Assembly: GCF_009882985.1 (NCBI RefSeq)
Contig: NZ_WTUZ01000010.1
Coordinates: 372,352 to 436,351 of the forward strand
Direction: 5' to 3'
Length of the DNA: 64,000 nucleotides
Origin: Paenibacillus silvestris
Lineage (GTDB): Bacteria; Bacillota; Bacilli; Paenibacillales; NBRC-103111
Below, piece after piece: positions 53,689 through 61,394 of this stretch; positions within the stretch are counted from its first letter, which is position 1, and every line of letters starts with the position of its first letter. The notes below the pieces were generated by a model. It had not been told where the DNA came from, ran no database searches, and saw only the letters and a list, made by a program, of their open reading frames with translations. The translations under genes were made by a program, and so were the position numbers.

Positions 53689-54606
53689 TTAAAGAAATAC
53701 TTTTGAAGGGATCAGGATTTGGCTGGCGCTTTGCCATTCAAATAGCCCTAGAAACCTTTTGTCCGGAGAATAAGCACGAAGCAAAGTTTGAGAACCCACT
53801 GCTGCACCTATTATACGACTCTCAGCCATTGCAATCCTTTTTCCTTGCTGCGCATGAGTGGCTTCTTGTTCGGAAAGCTCAACAGACGGAATATGAGATA
53901 TGGCTTGATCCATAGGAATCATATAGCCTTCTAACAGGCCTTGTGCTTTCAAGTCTTTGATTTGCTCAAAGGTCAAACACTGTTCCTTACGGATACTACC
54001 GGTGGAAGTCCGAATTAAACTTTTCATAACCGCAGGATATCCTAAAGCTTTGCCTATATCAACGCATAAAGTTCGGATATAGGTCCCTTTAGAGCAAGAA
54101 ACTCGAAAATGAATTTCCGGATGCTCCTGCTGCAAATCCATATGAAGAATGTCTAACTGATGGATGGTTACTTTACGAGATTTGCGCTCAACTTCTTTGC
54201 CCTCACGAGCTAGCTCATACAGCCGTTTCCCGTCGACCTTAACAGCCGAGAACATTGGAGGCGTCTGCTCGATCTCTCCAACAAATCGAAGCAAAGCTTC
54301 GCGGACAACCGTCTCTTCCAATTGTACAAGAGGAACTTCCTCTAACACGTTGCCAGTCATATCTTCTGTATCTGTTGAAAGGCCGATTCGAATAATCGCT
54401 TCATATTCCTTCGGCAGTTCCTGTATATATTCAACCATTCGGGTTGCTCGTCCAATACAAAGCGGCAGTACGCCTGTCACTTGGGGATCTAATGTTCCGG
54501 TATGGCCGATGCGTTTAATTCCAAGTATGCCTCTGACTTTGGCAACAACATCATGAGATGTGAAGCCTTCTGGTTTCCAAACAGGCAAAATGCCCTCTAA
54601 CGTCAT
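53689..54606 (-). CDS. truB: tRNA pseudouridine-55 synthase TruB
   Basis: Makes pseudouridine at position 55 of tRNA T loops. 305 residues with the catalytic Asp in GHTGTLDPQVTGVLPLCIG (~40), the KEYEAIIRIG strand and a C-terminal PUA-like domain. Overlaps nrnA by 4 bp (ATGA), so translation is coupled. Confidence 0.96.
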   Translation of the reverse strand: MTLEGILPVWKPEGFTSHDVVAKVRGILGIKRIGHTGTLDPQVTGVLPLCIGRATRMVEYIQELPKEYEAIIRIGLSTDTEDMTGNVLEEVPLVQLEETVVREALLRFVGEIEQTPPMFSAVKVDGKRLYELAREGKEVERKSRKVTIHQLDILHMDLQQEHPEIHFRVSCSKGTYIRTLCVDIGKALGYPAVMKSLIRTSTGSIRKEQCLTFEQIKDLKAQGLLEGYMIPMDQAISHIPSVELSEQEATHAQQGKRIAMAESRIIGAAVGSQTLLRAYSPDKRFLGLFEWQSASQILIPSKVFL

Positions 54607-55604
54607 ATCAGCTTGCTCCCTACTTCCTGAACCATTCTTGCTACAGCTTCTTCAATTGTTCCTTGGATTGTGCAGCCTGATGCACGCACATGACCGCCTC
54701 CACCAAGGGATTGAGCGATCGCTGCAACATCGACAAGTCCTGAAGAGCGCAGACTTACTTTAATTACACCGGGTGCTTTCTCTTTAAATAGCATCCCCAC
54801 TTCAACGCCTTCTACATTACGAGGATAGTTAACAAGGCCATCTAGATCTTCACTAGAAGCCCCTGTAGACTCTAAGTCAGCTAGAGATACTGCGAGCCAG
54901 GCTAGCTTACGTTCATGCGCAAAGGATAGGGTAGATAACGCCTTTTGAAGAAGAACAATTTGCGAATACGTCACTCGCTCTAATACTTGCTCAGCAATTT
55001 CGGCCCCCTGCACGCCTAAAGCAAGCAAGGTCGCTCCAATTTGCATAACTTCCGGCGAAGTATTCGAGTAACGAAAGCCACCTGTATCTGTAAGCAATCC
55101 TGTGTAAATACAATCACCAAAAGCTAAATTCAAACTCATGTTCATATGTATGGCTAAATCATACAAGATCTGAACAGTCGCGGCCGCATCATGTTTGATC
55201 AAGTGACACGAACCAAATCTATCATTGGTTGGATGATGATCAACATTGAGCAACTGGGCTTGTTCATCAAAAAGAGTGCTGACCCTACCTATTCTGGAGA
55301 AATCAGCACAATCAACACTTATTATGGTCTTGTAACGTCTACTTGGGACCTCTTTGCTAAAATCAAGTACCTGATCGCTTCCCCATAAATAAGAGAATTT
55401 AGAAGGCATTGCACCTTCATTCATCATGGTGAAAGTCTTCCCAAGTTGACTCAGAAGCCAACCCATCGCATATGTAGAGCTGGCGGCATCCCCATCCGGC
55501 TGGATGTGAGATACCACCAAGAAATCATCATGCTGCTCGATAAACTTAGCTGCTGCTTCCAGCTGCTCGCTGTATTCGGTGGCATGTATCATTCTGTTAC
55601 TCAT
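54603..55604 (-). CDS. nrnA: NrnA-type DHH/DHHA1 phosphoesterase (nanoRNase/pAp phosphatase)
   Basis: Degrades oligoribonucleotides of 2-5 nt and dephosphorylates pAp. 333 residues; DHH motifs: SHIQPDGDAASS (~34), VDCADFSR (~97), NVDHHPTND (~121) and the DHHA1 motif SLGGGGHVRASGC (~305). Lies between rbfA and truB with 4-bp overlaps on both sides. In B. subtilis nrnA is elsewhere; this arrangement is common in other Firmicutes. Confidence 0.93.
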   Translation of the reverse strand: MSNRMIHATEYSEQLEAAAKFIEQHDDFLVVSHIQPDGDAASSTYAMGWLLSQLGKTFTMMNEGAMPSKFSYLWGSDQVLDFSKEVPSRRYKTIISVDCADFSRIGRVSTLFDEQAQLLNVDHHPTNDRFGSCHLIKHDAAATVQILYDLAIHMNMSLNLAFGDCIYTGLLTDTGGFRYSNTSPEVMQIGATLLALGVQGAEIAEQVLERVTYSQIVLLQKALSTLSFAHERKLAWLAVSLADLESTGASSEDLDGLVNYPRNVEGVEVGMLFKEKAPGVIKVSLRSSGLVDVAAIAQSLGGGGHVRASGCTIQGTIEEAVARMVQEVGSKLI

Positions 55605-55960
55605 ACATTTGGATTTCCTTCCTTGTTTAGCTTATGAAGCAAGTTTTCGATATGACTGCCGTAATCGATAGACGCATCGAACTTGAATTGTAAATCTGGG
55701 ATCTTCCGTAACCGAATTCGTTTGTTAAGCTCGGAACGGATGTAACCGGAACCTGCAGAAAGCGCCTTGAGAGTGGCCTCTTTCTGTTCGTCCGTACCCA
55801 TAACGCTTAGAAATACACGCGCTATAGAAAGATCATTGGTTACTTCAACACCCGTAACGGTTAGGAAACCAATTCGCGGGTCTTTTAACTCGGATTGAAT
55901 GATTTGGCTTATTTCTTTCTTGACTTGCTCACTTACTCGACCTACACGCACTCTAGCCAT
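55601..55960 (-). CDS. rbfA: Ribosome-binding factor A
   Basis: KH-fold assembly factor for the 30S subunit, 119 residues. RVGRVSEQVKKEISQIIQSELKDPRIGFLTVTGVEV is the usual start of the fold (motifs shown in part: DPRIGFLTVT, YIRSELNKRIRLRKIPDL). Starts 6 bp after infB without the ylxP gene found between them in B. subtilis; overlaps nrnA by 4 bp. Confidence 0.95.
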   Translation of the reverse strand: MARVRVGRVSEQVKKEISQIIQSELKDPRIGFLTVTGVEVTNDLSIARVFLSVMGTDEQKEATLKALSAGSGYIRSELNKRIRLRKIPDLQFKFDASIDYGSHIENLLHKLNKEGNPNV

Positions 55961-55966
55961 TTGTTA

Positions 55967-58924
55967 TCACCTCTCAACGGACTCCATGATGAAGGCTTCG
56001 ATAATGTCGCCCTCTTTAATATCATGATAACGCTCCAGAGATATACCACATTCATAACCTTGTGCGACTTCTTTTTGGTCATCTTTAAAACGTTTCAAGG
56101 AATCAATTTTGCCTTCGTGAACGACAATACCGCTGCGGATCAAGCGAGTTTGAGCGTTACGAGCAATTTTGCCTGATGTAACCATACAGCCAGCAATTGT
56201 TCCTGAACCCGTAATTTTGAACACGTTACGTACTTCAGCTTGACCAAGAACAACTTCTTTGAAGATTGGATCCAGCATGCCTTTCATTGCTTGCTCGATT
56301 TCTTCAATAACGTTGTAAATGATATTATGCAGACGAATATCAACTTTCTCTTGATCTGCTGTAGCTTTAGCAGCTGACTCTGGACGAACATTGAAGCCGA
56401 TAATAATCGCATTGGATGCCGAAGCAAGAATAATATCAGACTCCGTAATCGCCCCTACACCGTTATGCAAGATTTTGACGCGAACGCCTTCCACTTCGAT
56501 CTTCTCAAGCGAGCTCTTCAGTGCTTCAACAGATCCTTGAACGTCACCTTTGATAATGACATTCAAATCCTTGATTTCGCCATCTTTGATGTGCTTGAAG
56601 AGATCATCCAATGTCACGCGTGAATTAGCCGTCATCTCGGATTGACGCAGTGCAATCGAACGACGATCTGCGATATCTCTCGCTTTACGCTCATCTTCAT
56701 ACACCAAGAATGGATCTCCAGCTTGAGGAACATCCGTTAGTCCTGTGATCTCAACTGGCGTAGATGGACCTGCTTCTTTCAAGCGTTTGCCCTTATCATT
56801 CACCATTGCTCTGATACGGCCGAAATGAACACCAGCTACGAAGCTGTCTCCTACTTTAAGCGTACCATGTTGAATCAAGACACGAGCCACTGGGCCTCTT
56901 CCTTTATCCAACTCAGCTTCAATAACTGTTCCTCTTGCACGTTTGTTCGGGTTAGCTTTGTACTCTTGTACTTCCGCTACGAGCAAGATCATCTCTAAGA
57001 GATTTTCAAGTCCGATACGTTGTTTCGCGGAAATTTCACAGAAAATTGTGTCGCCGCCCCACTCCTCCGGAACCAATTCATAAGCTGTAAGTGCTTGTTT
57101 GATTTGGTCAGGATTTGCGCCTTCTTTATCAATCTTGTTCACAGCTACAATGATTGGAACACCAGCCGCTTTAGCGTGGTTAATCGCTTCTACGGTTTGT
57201 GGCATTACACCGTCATCTGCAGCTACAACGATAATCGTAATGTCCGTAACTTGTGCACCGCGGGCACGCATTGTTGTAAATGCTTCGTGACCTGGTGTAT
57301 CCAAGAACGTGATTTTTCTGTGATTAACTTCAACTTGATACGCCCCGATGTGCTGCGTAATTCCGCCAGCTTCGCCTTCGGTAACGCTTGTTTTACGAAT
57401 AGCATCAAGAAGTGTCGTTTTACCATGGTCAACGTGACCCATAATCGTAACAACTGGTGGACGCTCAAGCAGATCTGCCTCATCATCCACTTCTTCAATC
57501 GTCTCGAAGTTGTCTTCTTCAACTTTAATTTTAATCTCAACTTCAACGCCAAATTCAGTTGCAATCAATTGAATAGCGTCCAAATCAAGTTCTTGGTTAA
57601 TCGTCGCCATTGTTCCTAGGAACAATAATTTTTTGATAACTTCAGAAGCATCCTTGTGAAGCAATTTGGCTGTTTCACCAACCGTCATGCTGCCGCGAAC
57701 GATGATTTTCTTAGGTGTGTTATCAATTTTCTCTTTCTTAACGGTTTCTTGCTGATATCTACCGCGGTTATTGCCGCGTTGGTTGCCACGGTTGTTGCCG
57801 GATGGCCCACGGTTGCCGCCAGAGCGGTTATCATCAAAACGCTTAGGCGTTGGTTTGGATTTCTTAGTTGTAATCACACCAGCTTTCGCTGCTGCATCAT
57901 CCAATTCAGCTGCCGTTGCGCCAACATGGAACTGTGGCTTAGCTTCTTGAATAACCGGTCTTCCGCTTTGGTTATTGTTACGGTTGTCAAAAGGTTTGTT
58001 TTGACGATTTGGTCCTGCACTACGGTTAGGGGTCGCTCCTTGCGGACGGCCACTATTGGCGCTTTGTCCTCCGCCAGTAGATGCACTTGCACCTTGATTA
58101 GGACGTGATCCTGCATAGTTGCTATTCGTGCGTGGAGCTCCGCCTTGACCTTGACCCTGGTAGGAGCCTTGACCACTCGGACGTTGGCTGTTATACCCGC
58201 CTGTTGATCCTCCACCACTTGGACGTTGCCCACCTTGTGAAGAGCCTTGGTAGCCGCCAGTACGTTGCCCGCCTTGACCTTGGCCTTGATAACCTTGCCC
58301 ACTTGGACGTTGCCCACCTTGTGAAGAACCTTGGTAGCCGGTACGTTGCCCGCCTTGTGAAGAACCTTGACCACTTGGACGTTGTCCGCCTTGGCCTTGG
58401 TAACCTGTGCGTTGTCCACCTTGGCCTTGGCCGCTTGGACGTTGTCCGCCGCCTTGCGAAGAGCCTTGAGGACGTCCATCACGCTGAGGCTGAGATGGGC
58501 GACTTGTCGCATTGGATGTAGATTGCGTAGTTGTTGTTGGTTGCGTTGTTGGTTGTGGTGTCACTGCACCACTAGTTGTATTGTTGGCTGATTGTTCTGA
58601 AGAAGCAACAGGCTTAGAAGCCCCCGTTGCTGCACCTTTATTCTCTTGTGCTGGAGCCTGCGATGCAGGATTCTGATTCGTCGTTGATGAACTCACATTT
58701 CCTCCGTCCGTAGCTGCTCGTTTGGCAGCCGCATTAGCTTTTATATCACGGAAAAATTTCTCCACGGAACTAACCGCGTCATTTTCCATTACACTCATAT
58801 GATTGTTAACAGGGATATTTAAACGTTTGAGGATGGTGATGATTTCTTTACTACTCATGTTGAGCTGTTTGGCGTATTCGTATACGCGGGTTTTGTCTTT
58901 ATTATCTTGTTGTTTATTGGTCAA
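55967..58924 (-). CDS. infB: Translation initiation factor IF-2
   Basis: GTPase that brings initiator tRNA to the 30S subunit. 985 residues from TTG 58924 after GGAGG; the ORF has 23 more codons that overlap ylxQ. An N-terminal IF2_N domain (~10-60) is followed by a very long, low-complexity linker (~70-380) dominated by Gly/Gln/Arg/Ser repeats, a second IF2_N (~405-460), then the G domain with GHVDHGKTT (G1), DTPGHEAF (G3), NKIDK (G4) and SAK (G5), and domains II-IV. The linker is much longer and more repetitive than in B. subtilis (total there ~716 residues). Operon member after ylxQ (11-bp overlap). Confidence 0.95.
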   Translation of the reverse strand: MTNKQQDNKDKTRVYEYAKQLNMSSKEIITILKRLNIPVNNHMSVMENDAVSSVEKFFRDIKANAAAKRAATDGGNVSSSTTNQNPASQAPAQENKGAATGASKPVASSEQSANNTTSGAVTPQPTTQPTTTTQSTSNATSRPSQPQRDGRPQGSSQGGGQRPSGQGQGGQRTGYQGQGGQRPSGQGSSQGGQRTGYQGSSQGGQRPSGQGYQGQGQGGQRTGGYQGSSQGGQRPSGGGSTGGYNSQRPSGQGSYQGQGQGGAPRTNSNYAGSRPNQGASASTGGGQSANSGRPQGATPNRSAGPNRQNKPFDNRNNNQSGRPVIQEAKPQFHVGATAAELDDAAAKAGVITTKKSKPTPKRFDDNRSGGNRGPSGNNRGNQRGNNRGRYQQETVKKEKIDNTPKKIIVRGSMTVGETAKLLHKDASEVIKKLLFLGTMATINQELDLDAIQLIATEFGVEVEIKIKVEEDNFETIEEVDDEADLLERPPVVTIMGHVDHGKTTLLDAIRKTSVTEGEAGGITQHIGAYQVEVNHRKITFLDTPGHEAFTTMRARGAQVTDITIIVVAADDGVMPQTVEAINHAKAAGVPIIVAVNKIDKEGANPDQIKQALTAYELVPEEWGGDTIFCEISAKQRIGLENLLEMILLVAEVQEYKANPNKRARGTVIEAELDKGRGPVARVLIQHGTLKVGDSFVAGVHFGRIRAMVNDKGKRLKEAGPSTPVEITGLTDVPQAGDPFLVYEDERKARDIADRRSIALRQSEMTANSRVTLDDLFKHIKDGEIKDLNVIIKGDVQGSVEALKSSLEKIEVEGVRVKILHNGVGAITESDIILASASNAIIIGFNVRPESAAKATADQEKVDIRLHNIIYNVIEEIEQAMKGMLDPIFKEVVLGQAEVRNVFKITGSGTIAGCMVTSGKIARNAQTRLIRSGIVVHEGKIDSLKRFKDDQKEVAQGYECGISLERYHDIKEGDIIEAFIMESVER
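58140..58480 (-). repeat. Imperfect tandem repeat coding for the Gly/Gln/Arg linker of IF-2
   Basis: Units coding variants of [18 protein letters not shown] and SSQGG follow each other for about 340 bp, residues ~148-262 of IF-2. Spacing and codons vary but long stretches are near-identical, so slippage or recombination could change the copy number. Confidence 0.75.
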
Positions 58925-59243
58925 TATGTTCCACCTCCGCAGGATTTTCTTGACTTTTCTGCAGCATCTGCGCGAAGCCTCCGTCCAATACACCTATGGT
59001 GACACGCATCTCTTTACCAATGCTGCGGCCCAATTCATACTTCGTTGCGATTTCCATGAGAGTTACCCCATAAAATTGGCATTTGTCCTGAAATTTCTTA
59101 CGTGTATTGGCCGAAGCATCCTCCGCCATAATGACAAGTTTGGCTTCTCCCGAACGAATAGCTTTAAAGACGCCTTCATCGCCGGTAACAAGCTTTCCTG
59201 CCCGCATCGCCAGACCCAATTGGTTAAAAAATTTAGGATTCAT
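58914..59243 (-). CDS. ylxQ: YlxQ, L7Ae-family RNA-binding protein
   Basis: Ribosomal-protein-L7Ae-like fold of 109 residues from ATG 59243 (GGAGG upstream). [21 protein letters not shown] and [16 protein letters not shown] are typical. Likely a K-turn RNA binder. Overlaps ylxR and infB by 11 bp each, part of the nusA operon. Confidence 0.92.
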   Translation of the reverse strand: MNPKFFNQLGLAMRAGKLVTGDEGVFKAIRSGEAKLVIMAEDASANTRKKFQDKCQFYGVTLMEIATKYELGRSIGKEMRVTIGVLDGGFAQMLQKSQENPAEVEHIDQ

Positions 59244-59547
59244 CTTCTGATTCCTCCTCTTTGGAGGAGAGGAATTCATCTTCAACCCGAATAAAATCTT
59301 GCTCCAGTTGGTCATAAATATCAGCGCTTACGGCATGCTTAAGTGCTCGATCCAAGGCTTTGCTTTTCTTTGCCAATTTAAAACAAGAAACCTTACCGCA
59401 TAAGTAGGCACCGCGCCCGGACTTTTTCCCTTTAAGATCAATGAGAATTTCATCTTCAGGCGTTTTGACGACGCGGATCAATTCCCTCTTCGGCATCATT
59501 TCCTGGCAGGCCACGCATTTTCTCAGAGGGACTTTTCTCTGCTTCAT
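59233..59547 (-). CDS. ylxR: YlxR (RnpM), RNA-binding modulator
   Basis: Small protein with the KCVAC zinc-like cysteine pair near the start and the conserved GRGAYLCG; relatives bind RNase P RNA. ATG 59547 (MKQRKVPLRKC) follows AAGGGG; a GTG three codons earlier is less likely. Acidic C-terminal tail ([11 protein letters not shown]). 104 residues. Confidence 0.92.
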   Translation of the reverse strand: MKQRKVPLRKCVACQEMMPKRELIRVVKTPEDEILIDLKGKKSGRGAYLCGKVSCFKLAKKSKALDRALKHAVSADIYDQLEQDFIRVEDEFLSSKEEESEDES

Positions 59548-59577
59548 TCCGATCACCCCTTGCTTCCAAACAAAAAC

Positions 59578-60675
59578 TTAATCGATACTGATTGAATCTT
59601 GATGCATTTCTTCTGTATAAGTTTTCACTCGGCCAAATTCTTGTTCCGCTTGTGTTTCACTCTTAATGTCGATTTTCCAGCCAGTCAACTTAGCAGCAAG
59701 TCGGGCGTTTTGCCCTTTGATACCAATGGCTAATGATAGTTGATAGTCTGGAACAATGACGCGTGCCATCTTTTCATTTTCATGAATTTGAACTTCAAGA
59801 ACTTTGGAAGGGCTTAGCGCATTGGCCACGTACTCTTCCACGCTTTCCATCCAACGAACAATGTCGATTTTCTCGCCGCGCAGCTCAGTAACAATCGTTT
59901 GAACACGTAAACCTTTGGGGCCAACACAGGAACCTACTGGGTCAACCTCAGCATTGCGTGAGTGAACAGCGATCTTGGAACGGAATCCTGCCTCACGAGC
60001 CACTGAACGAATTTCGACGACACCATCAAAGATTTCAGGCACTTCGAGTTCAAACAGACGTTTAAGCAAACCAGGATGTGTACGGGACAAAATGATTTGA
60101 GGTCCCTTAGTCGTATTCTCCACTTTGGTGATATACGCTTTGATCCGATCGCCCTGTTTAAACTTATCTGTTGGCATGAGTTCAGTTAAAGGCAACACAG
60201 CCTCCACTTTACCTAAATCAACATAAATGTTGCGTTGATCTTGACGCTGAAGGATACCTGTAACGATATCTTCCTCTTTATCAATAAACGCATTGTAAAT
60301 CAATCCTCGCTCAGCTTCACGAATACGCTGTGTTACGACCTGTTTTGCTGTTTGAGCAGCAATTCTACCAAAATCGCGAGGTGTAACTTCAATTTCAACA
60401 ATATCTTCCAGTTGATAATTAGGATTAATTTCACGCGAAGCGTGGAGCGAAATTTCCAATCTTGGATCGAGTACTTCCTCAGTTACGGCTTTGCGTGCAA
60501 ACACCTTAATGAGACCAGTATGACGATTGATATCTACGCGTACATTTTGCGCTGTGTTGAAATTACGCTTATAACTTGAAATCATCGCTGCTTCAATTGC
60601 ATCGATAAGTAACTCTTTAGAGATACCCTTCTCACGTTCAATTTCCGACAGCGCTTCAATGAAATCCGTGTTCAT
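59578..60675 (-). CDS. nusA: Transcription termination/antitermination factor NusA
   Basis: RNA polymerase accessory factor for pausing and termination. 365 residues: N-terminal polymerase-binding domain (~1-125), S1 (~135-200, [21 protein letters not shown]), KH1 ([12 protein letters not shown] to [17 protein letters not shown], ~230-280) and KH2 ([19 protein letters not shown], ~315). No C-terminal acidic repeats, as usual in Firmicutes. GGGGGGG-type site upstream. Confidence 0.97.
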   Translation of the reverse strand: MNTDFIEALSEIEREKGISKELLIDAIEAAMISSYKRNFNTAQNVRVDINRHTGLIKVFARKAVTEEVLDPRLEISLHASREINPNYQLEDIVEIEVTPRDFGRIAAQTAKQVVTQRIREAERGLIYNAFIDKEEDIVTGILQRQDQRNIYVDLGKVEAVLPLTELMPTDKFKQGDRIKAYITKVENTTKGPQIILSRTHPGLLKRLFELEVPEIFDGVVEIRSVAREAGFRSKIAVHSRNAEVDPVGSCVGPKGLRVQTIVTELRGEKIDIVRWMESVEEYVANALSPSKVLEVQIHENEKMARVIVPDYQLSLAIGIKGQNARLAAKLTGWKIDIKSETQAEQEFGRVKTYTEEMHQDSISID

Positions 60676-60711
60676 TTGAACTGAGTCCCCCCCTTCAATA
60701 AGTAACGGTCA

Positions 60712-61176
60712 CTAAAATACGATAGCTAAACGAGCGCTTGCTACCTTCGTGAACGGAATTGTAACTTTCTTTTTGCCAATTTCAATGATGAGATCTTGTT
60801 CGTCAAAGGATACTAATAATCCTTCAAACTCCTTGGAGTCTTCGATCTGCTCATAGGTCGTAACAAATACGTGACTGTTCACGGCCTTGTAATAATCTTG
60901 CGTCTTCTTCAATGGACGTTCAGCCCCTGGTGAAGAAACCTCCAAGAAATAAGCATCAGCAATCGGATCTTTCTCATCCAATTGAACACTAAGGTATTCA
61001 CTGATACGGCCGCAATCATCTATATCAATTCCGCCTTCTTTGTCAGCGTAGACGCGAAGGAACCAGTTGCTGCCCTCTTTGACATATTCAATATCCACGA
61101 GTTCAAATCCATTTTGTTCAATGAAATCCTTCAGCATGTCCTCAATGACGGATTTGATGTGTGCTTGTGTAACCAC
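60712..61176 (-). CDS. rimP: Ribosome maturation factor RimP
   Basis: 30S assembly factor of 154 residues; ELVDIEYVKEGSNWFLRVYAD, DDCGRISEYLSVQLD and LEVSSPGAERPLK are the family motifs. GTG start with AGGAGG 11 nt upstream. First gene of the rimP-nusA-ylxR-ylxQ-infB-rbfA operon. Confidence 0.96.
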   Translation of the reverse strand: MVTQAHIKSVIEDMLKDFIEQNGFELVDIEYVKEGSNWFLRVYADKEGGIDIDDCGRISEYLSVQLDEKDPIADAYFLEVSSPGAERPLKKTQDYYKAVNSHVFVTTYEQIEDSKEFEGLLVSFDEQDLIIEIGKKKVTIPFTKVASARLAIVF

Positions 61177-61209
61177 AGATAAATGTACCTCCTAAATTGA
61201 CTTTCCCCA

Positions 61210-61236
61210 GTTATAACCCGAAAAGTCCTATATCAA
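61210..61236 (-). promoter_or_regulatory. Putative promoter of the rimP-nusA-infB operon
   Basis: TTGATA and TATAAC with a short 15-nt spacer on the minus strand, between the polC terminator and rimP. The spacing is below optimum. Confidence 0.35.
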
Positions 61237-61241
61237 AATGT

Positions 61242-61265
61242 AAAGAGTGGGTTTCCCCACTCTTT
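61242..61265 (-). terminator. Terminator after polC
   Basis: AAAGAGTGGG and CCCACTCTTT form a perfect 10-bp stem with a 4-nt loop, about 130 bp after the polC stop. The T run is short, so some read-through is possible. Confidence 0.75.
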
Positions 61266-61394
61266 AATCACAAGATGATATCCTCATTATTGCCAATAAA
61301 AATTATACCATAACCAATCTTTGCATTACAATAGCAAACTTGTTAATGATTTTCACTTGACAGCTATTTTTTCAACTGCGATAAACATTGAAAT

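Noticed and set aside
57020-57619. 199-codon plus-strand ORF opposite infB
   Set aside because: Mirror reading of the conserved IF-2 G domain; Phe/Asn/Cys-rich, no ribosome site, no family.
58105-58521. Repetitive plus-strand ORF and CRISPR-like spacing in the infB linker
   Set aside because: The repeat is the codon repeat of the Gly/Gln linker; units are not separated by unique spacers and have no palindrome, so it is not a CRISPR array.
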